From Paractinoplanes toevensis (GTDB lineage: Bacteria; Actinomycetota; Actinomycetes; Mycobacteriales; Micromonosporaceae), in assembly GCF_018332695.1 (NCBI RefSeq), contig NZ_BOQN01000004.1, positions 1-47,102 on the forward strand: 47,102 nucleotides of DNA, read 5' to 3'. The position numbers and the translations under genes are program-made. The notes below the pieces were generated by a model that saw nothing but the letters and a program-made list of their open reading frames with translations, searched no databases and was not told the origin of the DNA. Below, piece by piece: positions 41,086 to 47,102 of the stretch. How positions within the stretch are numbered: position 1 is the first letter of the stretch; every line of letters starts with the position of its first letter.

Positions 41086-41514
41086 ATGCCTATTCGTACT
41101 GCTACGGCCCACTGGGATGGGAACCTCACCGAGGGTTCCGGCACGATCAAGACCGGTAAGGGCGGTTACCAGGGGAACTACTCGTTCAAGTCGCGCTTCG
41201 AGGAGGGCGAGGGGACGAACCCCGAGGAGCTCATCGCCGCCGCGCACTCCGGCTGCTTCTCGATGGCGTTCTCGAAGGCGCTCGCCGACGCGGGCTACAC
41301 CGGCACCTCGGTGGAGACCATCGCCAAGCTCCACTTCGACAAGACTGACGCCGGCTTCAGCGTCACCCGGATCGACCTGGAGACCGTCGGCACCGTGCCC
41401 GGCATCGACGACTCCGAGTTCCAGAAGATCGCCCAGGCCGCCAAGGAGGGCTGCCCGATCTCCCGGCTGCTCGCCCCGGGCACCGAGATCACGCTGTCCG
41501 CGAAGCTGGCCTGA
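41086..41514 (+). CDS. OsmC family peroxiredoxin
   Basis: A 142-residue thiol peroxidase that reduces organic hydroperoxides. The two redox cysteines are Cys57 (AAAHSGCFSMAFS) and Cys123 (AKEGCPISRLL). The N-terminal region TAHWDGNLTEGSGTIKTGKG and NPEELIAAAHSGC match the OsmC subgroup, rather than Ohr. It is divergent from the membrane protein gene with only 57 bp between, so both promoters lie in a short shared region. Confidence 0.94.
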   Translation: MPIRTATAHWDGNLTEGSGTIKTGKGGYQGNYSFKSRFEEGEGTNPEELIAAAHSGCFSMAFSKALADAGYTGTSVETIAKLHFDKTDAGFSVTRIDLETVGTVPGIDDSEFQKIAQAAKEGCPISRLLAPGTEITLSAKLA

Positions 41515-41606
41515 CCGGCCGAATCACTCCGCCGGTGCGGGCAGGGGTTGCTGTCGGATCCCTGACCGCGCCGGCCGCACCGGCGTGCCCGCCGACGAGG
41601 CGCACA

Positions 41607-41969
41607 ATGGTCACTGTGCCGGTCGAGATGAGTCGCGAGCGTTTCGAGGAACTCGTCGGTGAGGCGCTCGACGAGGTGCCCGTCGAGCTGCTGACGATGA
41701 TGAACAACGTGGTCTTCATGGTCGAGGACGCACCCCCCGACGGCAGTGATGACCTGCTCGGACTCTACGAGGGGACGGCCCTGACCGATCGGGGCTGGGA
41801 CTACGCGGGCGTGCTGCCCGATCGCATCACCATCTACCGTTTGCCGACGCTGAAGGTCTGCGACACCGAGACTGACGTCATCGACGAGGTCGCGATCACC
41901 GTGGTGCACGAGATAGCCCACCACTTCGGCATCGACGATCACCGTCTGCACGAGCTCGGATGGGGCTGA
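41607..41969 (+). CDS. Zincin-like metallopeptidase (PF06262 type)
   Basis: A 120-residue protein with the extended zinc motif VVHEIAHHFGIDDHRLHELG near the C-terminus, where HExxH and the downstream conserved residues are present. The N-terminal MSRERFEELVGEALDEVPVE is the usual start of this small actinobacterial family. It is probably a cytosolic minimal metalloprotease; its substrates are unknown. Starts at ATG 41607, GTG 41616 and ATG 41628 are possible. A small hairpin follows the gene. Confidence 0.9.
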   Translation: MVTVPVEMSRERFEELVGEALDEVPVELLTMMNNVVFMVEDAPPDGSDDLLGLYEGTALTDRGWDYAGVLPDRITIYRLPTLKVCDTETDVIDEVAITVVHEIAHHFGIDDHRLHELGWG

Positions 41970-41971
41970 AA

Positions 41972-41989
41972 ACCGGCTGAACGGCCGGT
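41972..41989 (+). terminator. Short hairpin after the zincin gene
   Basis: ACCGGC (41972-41977) and GCCGGT (41984-41989) form a 6-bp stem with a 6-nt loop, 2 bp after the stop. It has no U-tract; weak evidence. Confidence 0.35.
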
Positions 41990-42045
41990 CACCGACTTGG
42001 CGGTGGGTCCTACCCTGATGCCACATCGCACACAGGAGGACGTTC

Positions 42046-42780
42046 ATGCGCAGCGAGCTCTTTTCGGCCGAGAACCTCGAGAAGGAGTCGGCCCAGCCCG
42101 GGTTGCGTCTGCAGAATTCCAAGCTGCTCAAGGCGGAGCTGAACGGTGAGTTCATGGCCCGCCAGGGCTCGATGGTCGCCTACCAGGGCAATGTCCAGTT
42201 CGAGGCGCTCGGCTCCGGCGGCATCGGCAAGTTCATCAAGTCGAAGCTCACCGGCGAGGGCGTACCGCTGATGAAGGTCCGCGGCACCGGCGACGTCTTC
42301 CTCGCCGACAAGGCCGCCGACGTCCACCTCATCGACCTGGAGCCGGGCGACGCCCTCTCCATCAACGGGACGAACGTGCTGGCGTTCGACTCGACCCTCA
42401 ACTACGACATCAAGATGGTCGGCGGCGCCGGCATGATGTCCAACGCCGGCCTGTTCAACTGCGTCTTCAGCGGGCACGGCCGGATCGCGGTCACCACCAA
42501 GGGCACCCCGGTGGTGCTCAGCGTCGACCAGCCCACCTACGTCGACCCGCAGGCCGCGATCTGCTGGTCGGCCAACCTGCAGACCGGTTACCACCGCGCC
42601 GAGCAGCTGGGCCTCGGCACGCTGCTGGGCCGCACCACGGGCGAGCGCTTCACGATGAGCTTCGCCGGGCAGGGCTTCGTCGTCGTACAGCCCTCGGAGG
42701 AGCCCCCGGCCGGCCTCGCCGGCACCGGCGGCGGCCAGCAGCAGCAGGGCGGCCTGCTGGGCAATCTGCTCGGGAATTAG
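42046..42780 (+). CDS. AIM24 family protein
   Basis: A 244-residue protein of the AIM24 / TRAP-like beta-helix fold. Features include NSKLLKAELNGEFMARQGSM, GEGVPLMKVRGTGDVFLADKA, INGTNVLAFDSTLNYDIKMV and a Gly/Gln-rich C-terminus ending GGLLGNLLGN. Function is poorly known in bacteria; related proteins may bind membranes or other proteins. TACCCT at 42010 is a possible -10, with AGGAGG before the ATG. The stop overlaps the convergent pheA stop. Confidence 0.9.
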   Translation: MRSELFSAENLEKESAQPGLRLQNSKLLKAELNGEFMARQGSMVAYQGNVQFEALGSGGIGKFIKSKLTGEGVPLMKVRGTGDVFLADKAADVHLIDLEPGDALSINGTNVLAFDSTLNYDIKMVGGAGMMSNAGLFNCVFSGHGRIAVTTKGTPVVLSVDQPTYVDPQAAICWSANLQTGYHRAEQLGLGTLLGRTTGERFTMSFAGQGFVVVQPSEEPPAGLAGTGGGQQQQGGLLGNLLGN

Positions 42781-43724
42781 TGGATCTCGCCGGCTCGGAG
42801 GCGGGAAAGCCACGCCGCCGAGTCGGCGAAGTCGCTGTCGGACAGGCCGGGCGGTGACGGGACCGGGTCCTCGCGGGTGAGCCGGTGCCGCGGGTAGCTG
42901 CCGAGGAAACGCACCTCGGCGCAGATGCGGCGAAGGCCCTGCAGGGCCTCGCCCATCCGGGTCTCGGCCACGTGGCCGGTGCAGTCGAGGAAGAAGACGT
43001 ACGTGCCGAGCTGCTCGCCGGTCGGCCGGGACTCGATGCGGGACAGGTTGATGCCGCGTACCGAAAGCTCGGTCAGCACCGCGAGCAGCGCGCCCACCTG
43101 GTCGTGCCGGATCGAGACGGCCAGCGACGTGACGTCGTCGCCGGTCGGCTCGCCGACCGGGCCGGGCCGGGTGAGCAGCGCGAAGCGGGTTACCGCGTCG
43201 GCGTGGTCGGCGACCTTGTCGGCCAGCACGGTCAGCCCGTTGCGCGGCACCCCGATGGGCGCGCACAGCGCCGCGTCGTACTCCCCCGCAGCCGCGGCGA
43301 TCGCGGCGGTCGCGTTGGACAGCACGTCCACCACCGTGGCGTCGGGCAGGTGGGCGAGCAGCCAGTTACGGCACTGGGCCGAGGCCTGCGGGTGCGCCGC
43401 GACCGTGCGGATCCGGGCGAGCGGAATCAGGTCGCGGGCCGCGAGCCGGAACTCGACCGGGATCACGACCTCGCGGGTGATCACCAGCGGGCTGCCGGTG
43501 GCCAGCTCGTCGAGGGTGACCGGGATGGCACCGCCCACTGAATTCTCCAGTGGGACCAAGGCCGCGTCGGCGTCGCCGGAGCGAACCGCCTCGAGGGCCT
43601 CGGGCACGCTGCGGGCCGGCGTGCGCAACCCGCGCTCGGCGGCGGGCAGGGTGCGCAGTGCGGCCTCGGTGAAGGTGCCCTCCGGACCGAGGTAGACGAA
43701 GCGAGTCGGCGGTGTTCCCGGCAT
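42777..43724 (-). CDS. pheA: Prephenate dehydratase
   Basis: Converts prephenate to phenylpyruvate in phenylalanine synthesis. The 315-residue protein starts MPGTPPTRFVYLGPEGTFTE. It has the PDT catalytic core (PLENSVGGAIPVTLDEL and VTRFALL) and a C-terminal ACT domain with the GINLSRIESRPT regulatory motif for phenylalanine binding. There is no chorismate mutase domain, as usual in actinobacteria. It is the last gene of the ACT-lipoprotein-pheA operon, 14 nt after the lipoprotein gene. Confidence 0.96.
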   Translation of the reverse strand: MPGTPPTRFVYLGPEGTFTEAALRTLPAAERGLRTPARSVPEALEAVRSGDADAALVPLENSVGGAIPVTLDELATGSPLVITREVVIPVEFRLAARDLIPLARIRTVAAHPQASAQCRNWLLAHLPDATVVDVLSNATAAIAAAAGEYDAALCAPIGVPRNGLTVLADKVADHADAVTRFALLTRPGPVGEPTGDDVTSLAVSIRHDQVGALLAVLTELSVRGINLSRIESRPTGEQLGTYVFFLDCTGHVAETRMGEALQGLRRICAEVRFLGSYPRHRLTREDPVPSPPGLSDSDFADSAAWLSRLRAGEIH

Positions 43725-43738
43725 GCCGCGCAGTCTAG

Positions 43739-44323
43739 TCAGGATCCGCAGGCCAGGACCCGGATGCCCGGTGGCGCCGACGTCAGCACCCGGTTGGTGC
43801 ACACCTCGGAGCCGGCCGCCACCAGCGCCAGCGTGGTGTCCCGGCCGGTGGTGACGACCATCAGCGGTTCGAGTTGGTCGGCGCTCGCGCCGGTGATCTC
43901 GACCGTGCTGAACGACCACTCGCCGGAGCAGTAAGGCCCGTCGTCGACCTGCAGCGTCTTGTTCGGGATGCCCGGCTGCCCCTTGATCAGGGTGAGGAGC
44001 TGGGCGTCGGTCGGCGAGCCGGTGCAGGCGGCCGCGTGCGACGGGGTCGGCGTCGCCGGGACGGTGTCCGGCGCCTGCGTGACCGTGGTGGTCACGGCCG
44101 TCGGATAGGTATAGGTCGGATATGCCGGTCCGGGCGCGGCGGCGGTGGGCGTCGGGAACGTCGCGCCGGGGACGCCGAGCGCCGACGGATTCAGCGAAAT
44201 GGGAGCCGCGCTCGGGCTCACGTAGAGCGGAGGCGACTTCAGCGGCGGCTTGGGCGGCGCACCGCAGGCGCTCAGCAGCAGCAGAGCGCCGATGGGGATC
44301 AGCAGGAGTGTGCGGGGGGACAC
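43739..44323 (-). CDS. Small lipoprotein of unknown function
   Basis: A 194-residue lipoprotein with signal peptide MSPRTLLLIPIGALLLLSAC and a lipobox at LSAC (Cys20). A Pro/Thr/Ser-rich spacer (about 22-95) links to a C-terminal domain with several Cys residues (AAACTGSP, PYCSGEW, SEVCTNR and the final LACGS), which may form disulfides. No family was recognised. It starts at GTG 44323 and sits in a compact operon between the ACT gene and pheA, but the link to phenylalanine synthesis is not clear. Confidence 0.85.
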   Translation of the reverse strand: MSPRTLLLIPIGALLLLSACGAPPKPPLKSPPLYVSPSAAPISLNPSALGVPGATFPTPTAAAPGPAYPTYTYPTAVTTTVTQAPDTVPATPTPSHAAACTGSPTDAQLLTLIKGQPGIPNKTLQVDDGPYCSGEWSFSTVEITGASADQLEPLMVVTTGRDTTLALVAAGSEVCTNRVLTSAPPGIRVLACGS

Positions 44324-44347
44324 GCGGACATGGTAGGGCGCAACGGC

Positions 44348-44737
44348 TCAGGAGGCGATGCGGTGCCCCGCCGCCGTGAGAGTGTCCACCGCCTCGCTCA
44401 GCCGCACGGTCGGCACGAGCAGGTAGTCCGTGGTGTACGTCGAGAACGTCACGATATTGACCCGGGCTGCGGCCAGCGGGCCGATCAGCGAGGCCAGCAC
44501 CCCGGTCAGCGCCAGGTCGAGCGGCCCGACCACGCGCAGACACCGCCAGGCCGTGTCGGCGGTCGCGTCCTCCGGCACCCGGTCAGCCGGGCAGATGATC
44601 GACAACTCGTCGGGCGCCCAGCTGAGTGAGATGACGCTCTTGTCGTCCGGACCCGCGGCCAGCGAAGCCGGGATCGGCGAGCCGGCCGGCAGCCGACACA
44701 CCGCGTACTCCTCCGGTAGCAGATCTAGATCAAGCAT
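44348..44737 (-). CDS. ACT domain protein (CASTOR/ACT_7-like)
   Basis: A 129-residue protein with two small alpha/beta modules. The first half has SVISLSWAPDELSIICPADRVPE, and the second WRCLRVVGPLDLALTGVLASLIGPLAAARVNIVTFSTYTTDYLLV resembles the ACT_7 domains of CASTOR-like amino-acid sensors. It probably binds an amino acid. It starts an operon with a lipoprotein gene and pheA, fitting a role in sensing aromatic amino acids, which is inference. Confidence 0.88.
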   Translation of the reverse strand: MLDLDLLPEEYAVCRLPAGSPIPASLAAGPDDKSVISLSWAPDELSIICPADRVPEDATADTAWRCLRVVGPLDLALTGVLASLIGPLAAARVNIVTFSTYTTDYLLVPTVRLSEAVDTLTAAGHRIAS

Positions 44738-44810
44738 GAGGGCAGACTACGTTTCCGCATCGTGCCTTGCCCAACCCCTACCGGTGCGGCAAACGCCACA
44801 CCAGCGGATT

Positions 44811-45269
44811 TCAGCGCACCGGAGAGAAGAACGTCAGTGAACCGGCGACCCGATCGTTGTGCAGCAGCGGCGTCGTGATCGCGTCGACGGTCAGCGGTGG
44901 CTCGCCCGGGCTCGGCACCACGCGCAACAGGCCACGCGCCAGCCGCTCGCTGCGGATCGCCAGCAGCGGCGGGATCTTTTCCACGTCGGACTCGTCCAGC
45001 TGGCTGGCCACGGCCGTGAAGTCGATCAGTCGAAGCGCGTTGCCGAGCGTCTGGCCGACCACCTCGGCCGGCTTGCCCAGCCCGAACAGCTCGCTGCACG
45101 AGGCCGACATCGCCAGGATCTTGGCAGCGGAGTCGATCACCAGGCACGGCTCGGCGGCCGAGGCCACCGTCGACGTCCACCGCTCGACGCTCGGGACGAA
45201 CTCGGCCTCGGCGGGCGTGCGTGCCTGGGGCACGAACCCTCCCGAGAGCGAGAGCTCGATGTGTCCCAC
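44811..45269 (-). CDS. PAS domain-only protein
   Basis: A 152-residue protein made of one PAS domain. MGHIELSLSGGFVPQA precedes a helix, and the PAS core is EPCLVIDSAAKILAMSASCSELFGLG (beta-alpha entry), VVGQTLGNALRLIDF and LTVDAITTPLLHNDRVAGSLTFFSPV (final strands). There is no histidine kinase, GGDEF or DNA-binding part. The GTG at 45269 has a very good site (GAGGAGGACG); an upstream in-frame start at 45335 lacks PAS-like sequence. It may bind a ligand and act through a partner. A 12-bp hairpin stands in the leader. Confidence 0.85.
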   Translation of the reverse strand: MGHIELSLSGGFVPQARTPAEAEFVPSVERWTSTVASAAEPCLVIDSAAKILAMSASCSELFGLGKPAEVVGQTLGNALRLIDFTAVASQLDESDVEKIPPLLAIRSERLARGLLRVVPSPGEPPLTVDAITTPLLHNDRVAGSLTFFSPVR

Positions 45270-45298
45270 CCCGTCCTCCTCGCTCCTTCGCGGGGGCG

Positions 45299-45333
45299 GA
45301 CGCCGCGGCCGTGAAACACGGGGCCGCGGCGTC
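45299..45333 (-). terminator. Perfect 12-bp hairpin between NERD-like and PAS genes
   Basis: GACGCCGCGGCC (45299-45310) and GGCCGCGGCGTC (45322-45333) pair fully around an 11-nt loop. It lies after the NERD-like gene and about 15 nt before the PAS gene's ribosome binding site. It could be a terminator without U-tract or a leader structure controlling the PAS gene. Confidence 0.6.
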
Positions 45334-45359
45334 AACCCGCCGACTGCACTGAAGGAACG

Positions 45360-46091
45360 TTACCGGCGTGCCGGACGCTTGTCAGCGGCCGTTTGTCCGT
45401 CGGGGTGCCACCGGTAGTCGCCGGCCGGGCGATAGGGCGCGTTTGCCCAGGTCCCGGGGTGATGTGCGACAGCTGAGAGCTTGCTGGCGGTGGCCGGCGA
45501 GATGCGCGCGCCACCCGCGATGAGTAGCCGGTCGAGTTCCTTGTCGGTCGAGACGAGGACCTCCTTCGGCAGGCCGTGCACGCTGATCACGCCGTTGCCG
45601 ACGAACGTCAGCACGGGAGTGACCGGCACGGACAGGCCGACCGCGGCGGAGAGCGCCTTGCTGGCGCGACGGGCTTCCCGGCGGGCCTCGGCGATGTAGG
45701 CCGGGCGCTTGCCGTTGATCTGCACGACGTCACCGGCGATGAGCACCCGGGAACGGCCGTGATCGGCAACGGTCACCGCGTAGATGCCGCCCGGCCCGAT
45801 GGCCAGGAAGCCGGCGCGGTCGTCGGCGAGATCGGGTTCGTAGAAGCCCTGCGCATCGGTGCGCGGCCAGTCCACGATGTGCCAGTTGGGTCCGAGGCGG
45901 TCGAGACGGGTCAAAGCCCGGTTCCCGGCGGCCTCGAGGCGGCGGGCGTCGCGGTCGGCTCGACGGCGACGGGCCCACTCGGCAGGCGACGGGCGAGTCG
46001 GTCCGTCGAGCGGGGATGATGGGACTGGTCGATCGAGGGTGGGTAGCGCCTTCGTCGATACGGGTAGGGCAGGGCGCGGGAAGACAGTCAC
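45360..46091 (-). CDS. NERD-like nuclease-related domain protein
   Basis: A 243-residue protein. Residues about 1-60 are basic and disordered with a helical Arg/Ala-rich segment. Residues about 45-195 resemble the NERD domain: AGNRALTRLDRLGPNWHIVDW, then HIVDWPR, FLAIGPGGIYAVTVADHGRS and a Gly/Val-rich beta segment (VTPVLTFVGNGVISVHGL). The acidic metal-binding pattern of active nucleases is weak here. The GTG at 46091 is chosen because GGAGG lies 5 nt upstream. Function is unknown; it may bind nucleic acid. Confidence 0.8.
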   Translation of the reverse strand: MTVFPRPALPVSTKALPTLDRPVPSSPLDGPTRPSPAEWARRRRADRDARRLEAAGNRALTRLDRLGPNWHIVDWPRTDAQGFYEPDLADDRAGFLAIGPGGIYAVTVADHGRSRVLIAGDVVQINGKRPAYIAEARREARRASKALSAAVGLSVPVTPVLTFVGNGVISVHGLPKEVLVSTDKELDRLLIAGGARISPATASKLSAVAHHPGTWANAPYRPAGDYRWHPDGQTAADKRPARR

Positions 46092-46279
46092 TGCGACCTC
46101 CGGCAAAAGGTCTCTTCGGGCTCTCTTTTCACTACCGTACGTGTACGACCCCACACGGAGGCAAGACATCGGGGCGAAAGAGAGACGAGTGAGTGGGGAT
46201 GAATGCCGCATTCACGCACGAATTTTTCTTGCGGATAGTGCATAGCGGCGTTCTCTCCCCGGTTCGGCAGCTTCAAGCA

Positions 46280-46301
46280 CAAAGTTAGCCTCACCTACGC
46301 T
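46280..46301 (+). promoter_or_regulatory. Candidate iron box and -10 before arcA
   Basis: GTTAGCCTCACCTA at 46284-46297 matches 13 of 14 core positions of the DmdR/IdeR iron box TTAGGTTAGGCTCACCTAA; over all 19 positions (46280-46298) the match is 14. TACGCT (46296-46301) overlaps its right end as a TANNNT -10. Transcription from it would give a leader of about 55 nt carrying the CGAGGAG site before arcA. Confidence 0.5.
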
Positions 46302-46364
46302 CGTGCGCACCGATGTCTCATGATCTAGTCAGAACGTCATCGGACGAACGCGAGGAGTACCGGG

Positions 46365-47102
46365 GTGAACTACGTCGACAGTGAAGTCAGCCCGCTGCGT
46401 ACGGTCCTGCTCCATCGGCCCGGAGCCGAGCTCGCCCGGCTGACTCCGCGGAACAACGACTCGCTGCTCTTCGACGGTATCCCGTGGGTCGGCCGGGCGC
46501 AGGAGGAGCACGATCGCTTCGCCGACGCGCTGCGCGATCGCGGCGTCGAGGTGCTCTACCTCGCCGACCTGCTCACCGAGACCCTCGCCGTCGCGGACGC
46601 CCGGGAGGAGCTCACCGGGGCCGTGCTCGACGACCGCCGGCTCGGTGACACCCTGCGCGACTCGGTCGGCCGCTACCTGGCCGACCAGGACCCGCGCCGG
46701 CTCGCCGACGTGCTCATGGCCGGCCTCGCCCACCAGGAGCTCAAGCCGGGGCCGGGCGGCCTGGTCTACGAACTCATGGACGATCACGACTTCATCATCG
46801 ATCCGCTGCCCAACCTGCTCTTCACCCGCGATTCATCGGTGTGGGTGCGCGACCGGGTGGCGGTGACCAGCCTGGCCATGCCGGCCCGGCAGCGGGAGAC
46901 CACGCTGACCCGGGCCATCTACCGCTACCACCCGCGCTTCGCCGGGGTGGAGTTGCTCTACGACCCGGCGCTCGAGCACGTCGAGGGCGGCGACGTGCTG
47001 GTGCTGGCGCCGGACGTGCTGGCCATCGGGGTCGGCGAGCGCACCACGCCGGCCGGGGCCGAGCGGCTGGCCCGGCGGGTCTTCGCGGCCGGGCTCGCGC
47101 AC
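46365..47102 (+). CDS. arcA: Arginine deiminase (3' end outside the window)
   Basis: Hydrolyses arginine to citrulline and ammonia. The visible 246 residues start MNYVDSEVSPLRTVLLHRPG, followed by the LLFDGIPWVGRAQEEHDRFA segment, PNLLFTRDSSVWV with the FTRD motif and HVEGGDVLVLAPDVLAIGVGERTT, containing the EGGD and GxGERT motifs. The family is about 400-410 residues, so about 160 residues including the catalytic Cys lie beyond the right edge. GTG 46365 has CGAGGAG 8 nt upstream. Other arc genes are not in the window. Confidence 0.95.
   Translation, partial: MNYVDSEVSPLRTVLLHRPGAELARLTPRNNDSLLFDGIPWVGRAQEEHDRFADALRDRGVEVLYLADLLTETLAVADAREELTGAVLDDRRLGDTLRDSVGRYLADQDPRRLADVLMAGLAHQELKPGPGGLVYELMDDHDFIIDPLPNLLFTRDSSVWVRDRVAVTSLAMPARQRETTLTRAIYRYHPRFAGVELLYDPALEHVEGGDVLVLAPDVLAIGVGERTTPAGAERLARRVFAAGLAH

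Noticed and set aside
46833..47102. Minus-strand frame at the right edge
   Set aside because: It is antisense to the arginine deiminase gene, which shows intact FTRD and EGGD motifs.

Overview
This is about 47 kb of very GC-rich (roughly 70%) actinobacterial chromosome. Frequent GTG starts, start/stop overlaps, a proteasome activator (Bpa), an LppU-type lipoprotein-like gene, DUF4192 and DUF6457 genes and the gene order around dnaB and serS all suggest a Micromonosporaceae member close to Actinoplanes. This placement is inference from protein resemblance; no search was run. No rRNA, tRNA, CRISPR array, transposase or prophage gene was recognised.

Layout. (1) 1-2190, minus strand: a large Pro/Gly/Tyr-rich repeat protein that runs off the left edge, followed by a short region dense in DnaA-box-like 9-mers and then dnaB (2499-3953). 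(2) 3955-7937: a polymorphic-toxin locus. A small WXG100-like protein overlaps a 779-residue protein with a WXG-like N-terminus, a long repetitive linker and a papain-fold (Tox-PL) C-terminus. A divergent gene appears to join Imm35-like, deaminase-like and SUKH-3-like domains. (3) 7984-12230: an operon of a GGDEF-EAL protein, a polytopic membrane protein and a zf-TFIIB protein with a His-rich tail. (4) 12659-15417: molybdenum cofactor cluster moaC, mog, moeA, moaE. (5) 15445-24751: a GT87-like mannosyltransferase, DoxX, an AAA ATPase with two matching upstream palindromes, an LppU-like membrane protein, an orphan prepilin peptidase, an EndoQ-UvrD fusion and a membrane metallophosphoesterase. 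(6) 24752-25519: a gene-poor block of degenerate repeats. (7) 25520-26781: moaD and moaA. (8) 26979-30366: methyltransferase, fructosamine kinase, GNAT and DUF4192 genes. (9) 30504-33399: fdhD divergent from mobA, a DUF6457 gene and a YbjN-like gene. (10) 33396-41969: beta-propeller lipoprotein, Lrp regulator divergent from a dimethylargininase, bpa, two tandem Cof-type HAD phosphatases, serS with a clear terminator, a membrane protein, OsmC and a zincin. (11) 42046-47102: AIM24, an ACT/lipoprotein/pheA operon, a PAS protein, a NERD-like protein and a truncated arcA.

How the genes work together. Three separate loci supply nearly all of molybdenum cofactor synthesis: MoaA and MoaC make cPMP, MoaD and MoaE make molybdopterin, Mog and MoeA insert molybdate, MobA adds the nucleotide and FdhD sulfurates the cofactor for formate dehydrogenase. 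No MoaD-activating MoeB/MoeZ is in the window. Several of these genes begin 6-7 nt after a TANNNT hexamer, which suggests leaderless transcripts. Two guanidino-modifying enzymes (DDAH-like and ArcA), one beside an Lrp regulator, point to arginine-derivative catabolism.

The items most worth following up are the toxin/immunity locus, the EndoQ-UvrD fusion, the palindromes before the AAA ATPase, the DnaA-box-rich sites and the repeat protein beside dnaB.
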